Source: Acidobacteriota bacterium
GTDB taxonomy: Bacteria; Acidobacteriota; Vicinamibacteria; Vicinamibacterales; SCN-69-37
DNA: 64,000 nucleotides
NCBI GenBank assembly: GCA_947467605.1
Contig: CANIII010000009.1
Coordinates: 78,626-142,625, forward strand
Direction: 5' to 3'
The translations under genes were made by a program, and so were the position numbers. Positions 51,721-60,979 of the stretch are shown here, in pieces. The notes below the pieces were generated by a model. It did not search any database. It saw only the letters and a program-made list of their open reading frames with translations, and was not told the origin of the DNA. Position 1 is the stretch's first letter; each line of letters begins with the position of its first letter.

Positions 51721-52661
51721 ACGTGGGCGCGGCGGGTGGATCAGCGATCAAGGTTGTCGAGTTGACGCGTCGTTTCGGCGATTTCATCGCCGTGGATCAC
51801 GTCAGCTTCGACGTGGCGCGCGGTGAAGTGTTTGGGTTCCTGGGCAGCAACGGCGCCGGAAAGTCGACCACGATCAGGATGTTGTGCGGACTGTTGAAAC
51901 CGACATCAGGGCAGGCGTTCGTTGACGGCGTCGATGTCGGCAAGGATCCTGAGACGGTCAAGAAGCGCATTGGATACATGTCGCAGAAGTTCTCGCTGTA
52001 CGAGATGCTGACGGTCGACGAGAACATTCACTTCTACGCGGGATTGTACGGTCTGCGAGGGGATCGTCTGGCTCAGCGCCGCCAGTTTGTGCTCGAGATG
52101 GCCGGGCTTGTCGGCAGAGAGAAGCAGCTCACGCGTGATCTGGCCGGGGGATGGCGGCAACGGCTTGCGCTCGGTTGTGCGCTCCTGCATGAGCCGCCCC
52201 TGCTGTTTCTGGATGAGCCGACCGGCGGCGTCGATCCGGTATCACGCAGAGACTTCTGGCGATTGATTGACGACCTCTCTCGCGGCGGCACCACCGTGCT
52301 GGTGACGACGCACTACATGGATGAGGCGGAACGTTGCGATCGGGTCGCCATTATCCAGGCGGGGAAGATGGCAGCGCTCGGGACCATTGCCGAGCTCAAG
52401 GCTGTGTTCGCCGATCGACCTATTTTGGAAATTCGCTCGACCGATCCGATGCGAGCCATGGCGCTCGCCGATGCTCTTCCGGCGGTGGAGAAGACGAGTC
52501 TGTTTGGCACCGCTGTTCATGCCGTGTTGCGACCCGGCGCGGATCAAGCGCACAGCGGGATCCGCGAGGCGATGGCGGCGAACGGCATCGCGATCGACGG
52601 GCTTGAATCGGTGCTGCCGTCGCTCGACGATGTGTTTCTCGACGTGGTGGACCGGTCATGA
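51717..52661 (+). CDS. ABC transporter ATP-binding protein
   Basis: GFLGSNGAGKSTTIRMLCGLL; LAGGWRQRLALGCALLHEPPLLFLDEPTGGVDP. Confidence 0.95.
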   Translation: MNVGAAGGSAIKVVELTRRFGDFIAVDHVSFDVARGEVFGFLGSNGAGKSTTIRMLCGLLKPTSGQAFVDGVDVGKDPETVKKRIGYMSQKFSLYEMLTVDENIHFYAGLYGLRGDRLAQRRQFVLEMAGLVGREKQLTRDLAGGWRQRLALGCALLHEPPLLFLDEPTGGVDPVSRRDFWRLIDDLSRGGTTVLVTTHYMDEAERCDRVAIIQAGKMAALGTIAELKAVFADRPILEIRSTDPMRAMALADALPAVEKTSLFGTAVHAVLRPGADQAHSGIREAMAANGIAIDGLESVLPSLDDVFLDVVDRS

Positions 52662-53758
52662 GACACGCCATCGCGGTCGCCATCAAGGAGTTGCGCCAGA
52701 TTCGTCGAGATCGACGGACGCTGCTGATCCTGCTGTTTATTCCGGCGTTCTTCCTCTTTCTCTATGGCTACGCGCTGAACTTCGACATTCGGCACGTGAA
52801 GCTGGCGGCGCAGGACCGCGACGGATCCGCCGAGAGTCGCGCGCTCGTGTCGGGGTTCGTGCACTCCGATTACTTCACGCTCGTCGAGTCGATCTCCACC
52901 GAGCGCGGTGCGTCAGATGCGCTGCTGACAAGCAGCGCGCGTGTTGTGCTCATCATTCCGGAAGGGTTCGGCCGGACGCAGCGTGAGGGCGGCACGCCGA
53001 CGGTGCAGGTATTGCTCGACGGCGACAACGCGACCACCGCATCGACGGTGCTGGGCTACGTCAATGCCGTGCTGCGCGAAGTGACGCCAATGCCGGCGGC
53101 GGCCGCCACGATGCTGCATCTGGCGGTGGCGCAGCCGCGTGTCTGGTACAACCCGGAGCTCAACTCGACGCTATTTCTGGTGCCGGGTCTCATTGCCTAC
53201 ATCTCGATGATCACGGCGGTGGTGGCGACGTCGATGTCCATCGTGAGAGAGAAAGAGCGCGGCACGATGGAGCAGGTGCGCATGGCACCCATGTCGACCG
53301 CATCGTTCATCATCGGCAAGACCTTGCCGTATCTCGTGTTGTCGCAGGCCTCGGCGTTCATGGTCATTCTCGCGTCGATGGCGCTCTTTGGCGTGCCGAT
53401 GCGTGGCAATTGGTGGACGCTGCAACTGCTGGTGGCCTTGTTCCTGGTCGGCGCACTCGCGACGGGGCTGTTGATATCGACGGTCGCGGATACACAGCAG
53501 GTCGCGTTTCAGATGGCGCTGTTGTCCTCGTTTCTGCCGACGTTCATCTTGTCGGGCTTCATCTTTCCGATTGCGAGCATGCCGATCGTCTTGCAGTACA
53601 TCACGTACATCGTGCCGGCGAAGTACTTCCTCGTCGCACTGCGTGGCGTGTTGCTGAAGGGCGTGTCGCTGTCGGTCATTCAGCCGCAGATTACTGCGCT
53701 CATGATTTATGCCACGGTGGTGCTGACGCTCACTGTCGCAAGGCTGTCGAGGCGATGA
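52658..53758 (+). CDS. ABC-2 type transporter permease
   Basis: AIAVAIKELRQIRRDRRTLLILLFIPAFFLFLYGYALNFDI; SGFIFPIASMPIVLQYITYIVPAKYFLV. Confidence 0.94.
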   Translation: MRHAIAVAIKELRQIRRDRRTLLILLFIPAFFLFLYGYALNFDIRHVKLAAQDRDGSAESRALVSGFVHSDYFTLVESISTERGASDALLTSSARVVLIIPEGFGRTQREGGTPTVQVLLDGDNATTASTVLGYVNAVLREVTPMPAAAATMLHLAVAQPRVWYNPELNSTLFLVPGLIAYISMITAVVATSMSIVREKERGTMEQVRMAPMSTASFIIGKTLPYLVLSQASAFMVILASMALFGVPMRGNWWTLQLLVALFLVGALATGLLISTVADTQQVAFQMALLSSFLPTFILSGFIFPIASMPIVLQYITYIVPAKYFLVALRGVLLKGVSLSVIQPQITALMIYATVVLTLTVARLSRR

Positions 53759-54873
53759 TCCATCGCATTTTCGTTCTGATGTGGAAGGAGTTCCTCGAAC
53801 TCCGTCGCGATCCGCGGCTCTTCGGTCTCATCATCGTCGCGCCGGTCGTGCAGCTGGGAGTGCTTGGCTACGCGGCCACCACCGACGTGCACCATGTGCC
53901 GATTGTTGTCGTGGACGGCGATCGCAGCCCGTCGAGTCGTCAGTTGATCGGACAGTTTTCCGGCTCCACCTACTTCGACATCGTGGCCGAGGCTTCCGCG
54001 CCGCATGACGTGGACAACTTTCTGGCCACGGGCAAGGCGTGGCTGGCCGTGGTCGTGCCGACGGGATTCGGCGATGCGTTGATGGGGAAGGGCGATGCCG
54101 CGAAATTGCACGTGCAGTTGCTCGCTGACGGCAGCGATGCCAACTCGTCAGGTTTAGCGCTGGCATATGCGTCAGCGGTCGTGTCCCAGTTCAATCAAGT
54201 CCGTGCGGCCGAATCGGGGATCACCGCACTGCCGCTCGATGGTCGCGTGCGCGTCTGGTTCAATCCGCAGCTCGAGAGCCGTGACTTCATGATTCCCGGC
54301 GTGATCGCGCTGTTGCTGCTGGTCGTGACCGCGAATCTGTCGTCGATGGCCATCGTGCGTGAACGTGAGATCGGCACGCTGGAGCAACTCAACGTGACGC
54401 CACTCAGCCGCTGGGAACTGATCATCGGCAAGATGTTGCCGTACTCGGTGATCGGATTCCTCGACGTGCTCCTCGTTGTGGCTGTGGCCGTGTTTTGGTT
54501 CGAGATTCCGTTGCGAGGGAGTGTGCCGTTACTCTTGGCCGGCAGCATCGCGTACCTGCTCTCGACACTGGGCCTGGGTCTGCTGTCTTCGTCGCTGTCG
54601 TCAACACAGCAGCAGGCGATGATGACGACCACGTTCTTCTTCATGTTGCCGATGATCTACCTGTCCGGCTTCATCTTCCCGATCGAGAACATGCCGACGG
54701 TGATCCAGTGGTTTACGTATCTGATCCCGCTGCGCTACTTCCTCGTTATCGTCCGCGGCATCTTCCTCAAAGGCATCGGCTGGGACATCCTCTGGCCCCA
54801 ATTTGTCGCCCTGACCGCGTGGGGGCTCATCGTGATCAGCCTAGCCGCCGCACGCACCAGCAAAAGAGCGTAG
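53755..54873 (+). CDS. ABC-2 type transporter permease
   Basis: MIHRIFVLMWKEFLELRRDPRLFGLIIVAPVVQLGVLGYAA; SGFIFPIENMPTVIQWFTYLIPLRYFLVIVRG. Confidence 0.94.
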   Translation: MIHRIFVLMWKEFLELRRDPRLFGLIIVAPVVQLGVLGYAATTDVHHVPIVVVDGDRSPSSRQLIGQFSGSTYFDIVAEASAPHDVDNFLATGKAWLAVVVPTGFGDALMGKGDAAKLHVQLLADGSDANSSGLALAYASAVVSQFNQVRAAESGITALPLDGRVRVWFNPQLESRDFMIPGVIALLLLVVTANLSSMAIVREREIGTLEQLNVTPLSRWELIIGKMLPYSVIGFLDVLLVVAVAVFWFEIPLRGSVPLLLAGSIAYLLSTLGLGLLSSSLSSTQQQAMMTTTFFFMLPMIYLSGFIFPIENMPTVIQWFTYLIPLRYFLVIVRGIFLKGIGWDILWPQFVALTAWGLIVISLAAARTSKRA

Positions 54874-54900
54874 GGCAAGAGCCAAACGGGGTCAGAGCCC
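54874..54900. repeat. REP-like repeat copy 1 (inverted relative to copy 2)
   Basis: GGCAAGAGCCAAACGGGGTCAGAGCCC. Confidence 0.75.
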
Positions 54901-54904
54901 GTGG

Positions 54905-56755
54905 CTACCGCAGTGAAAATGTCAGGTCCATCAGTACGACCATTGCGACCGATGCGCCGTTGAACCGGCCCGGTGTCCATCGGGTAGCGCGAACAGCCTT
55001 GATGGCCTGATCATCGAGCCCAAAGACTTTGTCGAGCGAGCGATAGATCTTGGCCTCGCCGACCGTGCCATCGCCGTTGACTACGAGCTCAACCGACACT
55101 CTGCCCTGGATCTTCGCGCGCATTGCCTCCGGTGTGTACTGCGGATGAACGCGAAGGATCGGCGCGGGGGCGTCAAATCCAGCCCCCTCCCGGTATCGGT
55201 AGGCGCCTGCGAAGAATTCGCCATCCGGAATCGGCTGAGGCGCGCCGAGTGTGTATTGCAGCTCAAAGACGACGACACATGAGACAGGCGAGAGACCGAT
55301 CTTGCAGGGCACGAACGGTGTGTTGCGCACAGCGTCCATGGCGTTTCGGTCCAGTCCGAGAGTGCTGTCGAGCGACCGCAAGATTCGTACGTCGGTCACC
55401 GTGCCGGTTGGACCGATCACGGCTTCGAGTTCGACGGTGCCCTGGATGCCGGCGCGCTCGGCGTCGGGCGTATATGCGGGCTTGACCTCGCGGATGCGAA
55501 CCGGGTTTTCTACGCCGTTGCCCGGTCGATAGGCGCCTGCGCCGAATTGTCCTGGGGGGATGGGCTGAGGGGCTTGCCGGCCTGCCGCGATGGTCGGAGG
55601 CAAGAGGTGGAGGCCTTCCGCCGCGACGTTGCGAGCCGGCTTCACCGCGGGAGATTGATTCGAGACGCTGAGGCCCGCCGCGGAGTGCGGAGCCGAGACC
55701 TCGACGCGGGCCTCCGACAGCCGCCCACCGATCGGCTCATTGATGGGGCCGCGTGACGCCAGCTGTGCTGCTGCGAGCGGCAGCTGGCCCGCCAGAACGA
55801 TGCTCGTCAGTGCCGCGCACAGATGTGACGTTCCGGATCGACGCTGCAGAGGATCGAGGATCGCGTCGAGGCGCCGGCTGATGCGATGCGGACCCGCCAT
55901 CGCAAGCGCAAGACGATGACTGAATGGGGGAGGCAGCGTGCGCGAGAGCGAGATGAGGGCGTCTGCATAGGTCGAAGCCGAGATGCCGACGCGGAGCACA
56001 AGATCATCGCAAGCGCCTTCGCGCTCGAGTTGCGCGCGCGAAGATGCGAGCCACACGAGCGGGTTCCACCACACCAACGCCGAGGCCGCCTGCGCAACGC
56101 CGTGCGCCGCGGCATCGAATCTGAGCACATGCGCGAGTTCATGCGTCAGCACGAGAGCGAGTTGTTCATCGCTCCAGCCGGGCGCGCTCGGCGGCAGCAG
56201 CAGATGCGGTCGGATGACGCCCCATGTGGCGGGCATCATCTCCGATGGCGCGATGAGCGTGGTCACGCGTCGACGAATGCCCAGTCGGCGAGTCAGCACA
56301 GACACCTCAGTCAGGAGGCGCGTGTCGGTGCACGTGGCGCATCGAGCCGTCAGCCGTCGGCGCGCGTGATGGCCACGGGCCAGGCGAAACAGAAACACGC
56401 CGGAACCCATCAGCCACAACAACGGCACCCACGGCAGGTTGCGAAGCACGTTCGGGAACGCTCGAGACTCCGGAGGTGCTGCCGCGACGAAGACACGGCT
56501 CGCGCTCGCGTCCGGCACAGAAGTGACGAGGGAGGCCGGCAACTGGATGCCATCCTCGGCCGCGATGACGGGGCGGAGGACAGGCAGGGGAATCGCCGGC
56601 ATGAGTGCACTCGTGACCGGCAACATCAGGACGGCCAGCAGGGCGGTCGTCCACACGACATGTCGCGAGGCTGCTGACGAACGCCGCATCAACGCGGTCG
56701 CGACGGTGGCCAACAGCAGAATGATCGACGTCTTGATTAGAAACACCAGCATCAT
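54905..56755 (-). CDS. M56/BlaR1-like membrane metallopeptidase fused to two TonB C-terminal domains
   Basis: LVLTHELAHVLRFD (HExxH); PAYTPDAERAGIQGTVELEAVIGPTGTVTDVRI and PQYTPEAMRAKIQGRVSVELVVNGDGTVGEAKI. Confidence 0.92.
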   Translation of the reverse strand: MMLVFLIKTSIILLLATVATALMRRSSAASRHVVWTTALLAVLMLPVTSALMPAIPLPVLRPVIAAEDGIQLPASLVTSVPDASASRVFVAAAPPESRAFPNVLRNLPWVPLLWLMGSGVFLFRLARGHHARRRLTARCATCTDTRLLTEVSVLTRRLGIRRRVTTLIAPSEMMPATWGVIRPHLLLPPSAPGWSDEQLALVLTHELAHVLRFDAAAHGVAQAASALVWWNPLVWLASSRAQLEREGACDDLVLRVGISASTYADALISLSRTLPPPFSHRLALAMAGPHRISRRLDAILDPLQRRSGTSHLCAALTSIVLAGQLPLAAAQLASRGPINEPIGGRLSEARVEVSAPHSAAGLSVSNQSPAVKPARNVAAEGLHLLPPTIAAGRQAPQPIPPGQFGAGAYRPGNGVENPVRIREVKPAYTPDAERAGIQGTVELEAVIGPTGTVTDVRILRSLDSTLGLDRNAMDAVRNTPFVPCKIGLSPVSCVVVFELQYTLGAPQPIPDGEFFAGAYRYREGAGFDAPAPILRVHPQYTPEAMRAKIQGRVSVELVVNGDGTVGEAKIYRSLDKVFGLDDQAIKAVRATRWTPGRFNGASVAMVVLMDLTFSLR

Positions 56756-57144
56756 CGCCCCTCCTTGCGCGCCGCGGCGATCCGGCGCGAGAGTTCGTCG
56801 AGTTCGGCCTTGCTCAGTGAGTGGTCCGACGTGTCGATCAGCGCCTGAACGGCGTCATTGATCGACCCATCAAAGAAGGTCCGCACCAGATGCTTGAGCG
56901 CGATGCGTCGCTCAGAGGCGCGCGGCACGATCGGATGGAAGACGTAGCGGGGGCCATCCTCCTCGTGCCAGATGTGCCCCTTCGTCTCGAGGATGCGCAG
57001 GAGCGCGCGCACAGTGGAGTAGCTCGGTGCGTCTGCGATTTCGGCCTGGATCTCTGCGGCCGTCGCTCGTTCGCGGCGATGTAACACGTCCATGATCTGC
57101 CGCTCTCTGCGGGAGAGCGAATGTGCGGATGGTCGCTGAGGCAT
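56752..57144 (-). CDS. BlaI/MecI/CopY-family repressor
   Basis: LSRRERQIMDVLHRRERATAAEIQAEIADAPSYSTVRALLRILETKGHI. Confidence 0.95.
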   Translation of the reverse strand: MPQRPSAHSLSRRERQIMDVLHRRERATAAEIQAEIADAPSYSTVRALLRILETKGHIWHEEDGPRYVFHPIVPRASERRIALKHLVRTFFDGSINDAVQALIDTSDHSLSKAELDELSRRIAAARKEGR

Positions 57145-57159
57145 CAGTATGCGAAGAAA

Positions 57160-57174
57160 TTAGCATCATGCTAA
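57160..57174. promoter_or_regulatory. Candidate BlaI operator
   Basis: TTAGCAT-C-ATGCTAA palindrome 16 nt upstream of the repressor start, plus an adjacent TTAGCA half-site (57179-57184). Confidence 0.7.
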
Positions 57175-57229
57175 TAAATTAGCAATGCCCCCAGAGCTGT
57201 GTCCCCGTTTTGGGGAAACCTGTGGAAAA

Positions 57230-57255
57230 GGGCTCTGACCCCTTAAGCTCTTGCC
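57230..57255. repeat. REP-like repeat copy 2
   Basis: GGGCTCTGACCCCTTAAGCTCTTGCC, reverse complement GGCAAGAGCTTAAGGGGTCAGAGCCC. Confidence 0.75.
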
Positions 57256-57978
57256 ATGCGGGTACATGTGGGGACGTCGGGGTACAACTATCCGGAGTGG
57301 CGGGGGACGTTCTACCCCGAGGGGTTCTCGGCGAAGAAGATGTTCGGGTTCTACTCGGAACGGTTCCACACGGTTGAGATCAACTACACGTTCTACCGGA
57401 TGCCGACTGAGAAGTTGATCACGGGTTGGGCAGCGCAGGCGCCCGCTGGATTTCAGTACACCCTCAAAGCTCCCAAGCGGATTACGCACGAGCGAAGGCT
57501 GAAAGACTGCGCGAAAGAGACCGAGATGTTTACGGGCGTCGCACGCGGACTCGGTGCCGGCCTAGCGACATTGCTATTTCAGCTGCCGCCGACGATGAAG
57601 TGTGAGTTGGCACGACTCGAAGACTTTCTCGCGACGGTACCGAAGGACATTCGCACCGCGTTCGAGTTTCGCCACGACAGCTGGCTGAACGATGACGTCT
57701 ATCAACGTCTGCGCGACGTCGGTGCGGCTCTCTGTATCGCCGACTTCGGCGACAAGACGACCCCGCTGCAGACAACCGCGCGCCATGGCTATTTCCGCTT
57801 GCGCGACGAGGGCTATCAGCCCGACGATTTGGTGCGGTGGGCCGACACGCTGGTGGCGCAAAGCGCGGCGTGGGACGACGCGTTCGTCTATTTCAAGCAC
57901 GAAGGCGAAGGGAAGGGCCCGGAGTTTGCCGCGGCGTTTGTGAAGTTGCTCGCGGCGCGAGGCATTACGACGGCATGA
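57256..57978 (+). CDS. DUF72 family protein
   Basis: VHVGTSGYNYPEWRGTFYPEGFSAKKMFGFYSERFHTVEINYTFYRMPTE. Confidence 0.96.
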   Translation: MRVHVGTSGYNYPEWRGTFYPEGFSAKKMFGFYSERFHTVEINYTFYRMPTEKLITGWAAQAPAGFQYTLKAPKRITHERRLKDCAKETEMFTGVARGLGAGLATLLFQLPPTMKCELARLEDFLATVPKDIRTAFEFRHDSWLNDDVYQRLRDVGAALCIADFGDKTTPLQTTARHGYFRLRDEGYQPDDLVRWADTLVAQSAAWDDAFVYFKHEGEGKGPEFAAAFVKLLAARGITTA

Positions 57979-58966
57979 ACGCCGCCAGAAAACGCACGAC
58001 GATCTCTTCGGCCCAGTAACCGCTTCGAGACACAAACCCGCAGTGACCACCGTCCTTCGTGAGGAGGACGCGCACGTGTGGGTTGTTCGTGACGTCGGGC
58101 CGGCGAAACTGCTCGTCTGGCACAAACGGATCGTCTTTCGCCGAGACGATCAACGTTGGCACGTTCACGCGTTCGATCAGTCGCATCGCGCTGGCCTGGT
58201 AGTAGTAGTTCCTCGCGTCACCGAATCCCGCGTGTGGCGCCGTGTAGACGTCATCAAACTGTCGAATGGTCCGCACGTCACGGAGTGGCTCCAGATTGAA
58301 GCGACCAGGCCACAGCGCGGCCTTTCGCTCCAGCCGGGACCGTAAATCACGCAGGAAGTTCCACTCATACAACGCGTTGAGCCGACGCTCGATCGCCGTG
58401 ACGCACAGAGCGAGGTCCAGCGTCGGGCTCACGGCCGCGACCGCGCGGATCGGCAGATCAGCCAGCGACGGATCGGTACTCAGCTGACCGGCGAGTCGCA
58501 GTGTGAGATTGCCGCCCAGTGAGTATCCAGCGACGCCGAAGTGGGGCTGTCCCTCAGCCGCCAAGGCACGCACGACACCAATGACATCGTCTGTGAGGCC
58601 GGAGTGGTAGAGCGTCGGCGTGAGATGTTCCGTGCCGCCGCAGTTGCGATGATTGAGCAGCACCGCGTTCCATCCACGCAGCCAGGCCTGGTGTGCCATG
58701 CCGCGCATGTAGTGACCGCTGCTTGAACCCTCAAGCCCGTGAAGCGCGACGAGCGTCGGCTGCTCGAATCGATCGGCCTGCCAGTAGCAATGCGCGAGGA
58801 CCTGCGTGTCGTCGGTGGTCTGAAAGAATCGCGCGTCAGGCTCGGGCAGGCCGGGATACGTGCGCGAACGCGCCCACGCAAAGAGCGTCATCGCGTGTCC
58901 GTTGCCAAGACCGCGACGCGGCACGAACCCGGGCAACTCGACGGCCCCTGGCGCGATGCGGCTCAT
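57965..58966 (-). CDS. YheT-type alpha/beta hydrolase
   Basis: LVALHGLEGSSSGHYMRGMAHQAWLRGWNAVLLNHRNCGG; GVAGYSLGGNLTLRL; GGHCGF. Confidence 0.93.
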   Translation of the reverse strand: MSRIAPGAVELPGFVPRRGLGNGHAMTLFAWARSRTYPGLPEPDARFFQTTDDTQVLAHCYWQADRFEQPTLVALHGLEGSSSGHYMRGMAHQAWLRGWNAVLLNHRNCGGTEHLTPTLYHSGLTDDVIGVVRALAAEGQPHFGVAGYSLGGNLTLRLAGQLSTDPSLADLPIRAVAAVSPTLDLALCVTAIERRLNALYEWNFLRDLRSRLERKAALWPGRFNLEPLRDVRTIRQFDDVYTAPHAGFGDARNYYYQASAMRLIERVNVPTLIVSAKDDPFVPDEQFRRPDVTNNPHVRVLLTKDGGHCGFVSRSGYWAEEIVVRFLAAFMPS

Positions 58967-60474
58967 CGAAGGTCGTAGATCGTGAAGCCGTGATTCGCGT
59001 ACAGCTGCGGCAGGGCCAGCTGATGTGCGGCTTCGGTGACGAGTACGGTGGCACCGTACTGCCGGCCGAGCGCTTGCGCGTCGGCAACCGACATGGCGTC
59101 GAACTGTCCGAGCGACTGTGTGCGCTCGAACACACGCATGGCGACGTGCCGGTCGTAGAGACTGATCGCGCTGTCCTTCACCGATTCCAGCACGACGTCG
59201 CGTGATGCGGCGACGCGCACACTGGTGCCGTACTTCCACGCGTGATCGGGATCGGCGAGTACCAACCAATCTGCCGGCTGTGTGCGCAGCCAGCCCATCG
59301 CGCGTGCCCAGTCATCATCTGGGATCGCCTGACGGAACAACACGCGGTCAGGGCCGCCTTCACCGACGGTGTAGAAGCCACGCCCAATCGACACCACAGC
59401 CAACACGGCGACTGCCAAGCGCGGCATCCAGCGACGCCCGACGACGCCAGTGACCCACGGGTCGGAGGTGAGCCACCAGGCAATGTAGGCCGCGGCCAGC
59501 GTGTCGATGAGCCAGAAGATGCGCGAGACTTGGAGCTGCACCGCCAGGGCCAGACGCGATTCCGAGAAGAAGACTGAGGCGACGAAGATCGCGAAGAGCG
59601 TGAGAACGCCAGCGATGATCCGACGTTCATGCGGATGGCCAAGCCGCAATTGGTCGCGGCGACGGAAAATCATCCAGACGATCGGCAGGTACGCGAGGTT
59701 GAAGAACCAGGCGTAACCCGGCCACTGCGACACGAAGATGTAGTCCTTGTCCGCGAACACGTCGGTCCAGTCGCGGTCCATGATCCACTGGGGCGGCACA
59801 TGCAGCACGGGCAGCCAATCGTGGGGTAGCCAGCGCGCGAGCAGCACCGCCACGAGCAGGCCACCAAAGATGGCCGGCTCACGATCGCGCACGAGTGGCT
59901 CGAACATCACGCCGCCAACGATCAGCGCTGCGAACCAGCACGCCGTCGTCGGATGAATGGCGGCCGCGATGAGCCACAGCGCCAGTGTCCATGCCCAACG
60001 ATTCTTCAGTGAGAGCGCCAGTGCGAACACACCGACGCCGAACGCCAGTTGGCGAGGGTGCATGTAGCCCTCGAGCGTGTTGGCGCCGGTCTTGGCGATG
60101 CGGTGTCTCAGCGTCAGCAGCGCGAGAAACGCCGCTGTCGCCCACGAGGAGAATCCCAGCAGGCGCGCCAGTTGTTCGGCTGCCAGACACAAGACGACGA
60201 GCGAGACGACGTAGAGCAGAAGGAAGAGCGAGGGGAGTGGCAATCCTGTGGTGCGTGATGCGCCGGCCAGCCCTTCATCGACAGCCGTCAGCTTCGCTTG
60301 CGATTCGAGCAGATCGCGATCGCGCGGGAACCAGTCGGGGTGCAGACGGAGTTGTGTGGCTGGCTCGTAGAACGCCTGATCACCGATGCCGTACCGATAG
60401 CCGCCGCTATTGGCCGTGGCGAGCAGAACAAAGACGATCGCGATAACGCCCAGAAGCGCGGCGCGACGTGCCAC
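58963..60474 (-). CDS. Multi-pass membrane protein (GT-C-like or unknown), GTG start inferred
   Basis: About 12 hydrophobic segments; VARRAALLGVIAIVFVLLATANSGGYRYGIGDQAFY N-terminus; GTG overlaps stop of the DinB gene. Confidence 0.7.
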   Translation of the reverse strand: MARRAALLGVIAIVFVLLATANSGGYRYGIGDQAFYEPATQLRLHPDWFPRDRDLLESQAKLTAVDEGLAGASRTTGLPLPSLFLLLYVVSLVVLCLAAEQLARLLGFSSWATAAFLALLTLRHRIAKTGANTLEGYMHPRQLAFGVGVFALALSLKNRWAWTLALWLIAAAIHPTTACWFAALIVGGVMFEPLVRDREPAIFGGLLVAVLLARWLPHDWLPVLHVPPQWIMDRDWTDVFADKDYIFVSQWPGYAWFFNLAYLPIVWMIFRRRDQLRLGHPHERRIIAGVLTLFAIFVASVFFSESRLALAVQLQVSRIFWLIDTLAAAYIAWWLTSDPWVTGVVGRRWMPRLAVAVLAVVSIGRGFYTVGEGGPDRVLFRQAIPDDDWARAMGWLRTQPADWLVLADPDHAWKYGTSVRVAASRDVVLESVKDSAISLYDRHVAMRVFERTQSLGQFDAMSVADAQALGRQYGATVLVTEAAHQLALPQLYANHGFTIYDLR

Positions 60475-60974
60475 TAGATGCCTTCGTCTGCCGTGGGGCC
60501 GTAGATGGGCGGCAGCGGCACATTCTGAAGGCGCAGATACACGGTGAGCTGGCCGCGGTGATGAATCAGATGGCTGATGGCGAAACTCTTGAACGCCGCG
60601 ATGCGCGGCATCGACATCACGATCGCGCCATCGCGCTTCAGCGACCACGGCACCATCAGCTCCCCGTCCGTCGCTGCAAGGAGCTTGGCCCGCGAGTCCT
60701 TCACAAACCCATCGAACGTCGTCAGCACGTCGGCCAGTGCTGTTTTCTCAGCGTTTCTCGTTCCAGCGCTGGTCGCCGTGTCGTAACCGTCATACAGGAG
60801 GATGGCCACACCCCAGCGGGGGATCTGCGAGATGTGCGTGCACAAGCCGCCGAGGGTGAATGACTTGTCGTGCGGACGCCAAGAAAAAGCCGCCTCCGGC
60901 GCGCGCTCAAGCACGCGCCGGGTGACGGCCATTTCGTTGTCGAACTCCGGGAGGAGCGTGTCGACCAGCGCCAC
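60474..60974 (-). CDS. DinB-family protein
   Basis: LLPEFDNEMAVTRRVLERAPEAAFSWRPHDKSFTLGGLCTHI; ISHLIHHRGQLTVYLR. Confidence 0.92.
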   Translation of the reverse strand: MALVDTLLPEFDNEMAVTRRVLERAPEAAFSWRPHDKSFTLGGLCTHISQIPRWGVAILLYDGYDTATSAGTRNAEKTALADVLTTFDGFVKDSRAKLLAATDGELMVPWSLKRDGAIVMSMPRIAAFKSFAISHLIHHRGQLTVYLRLQNVPLPPIYGPTADEGI

Positions 60975-60979
60975 GCGGG

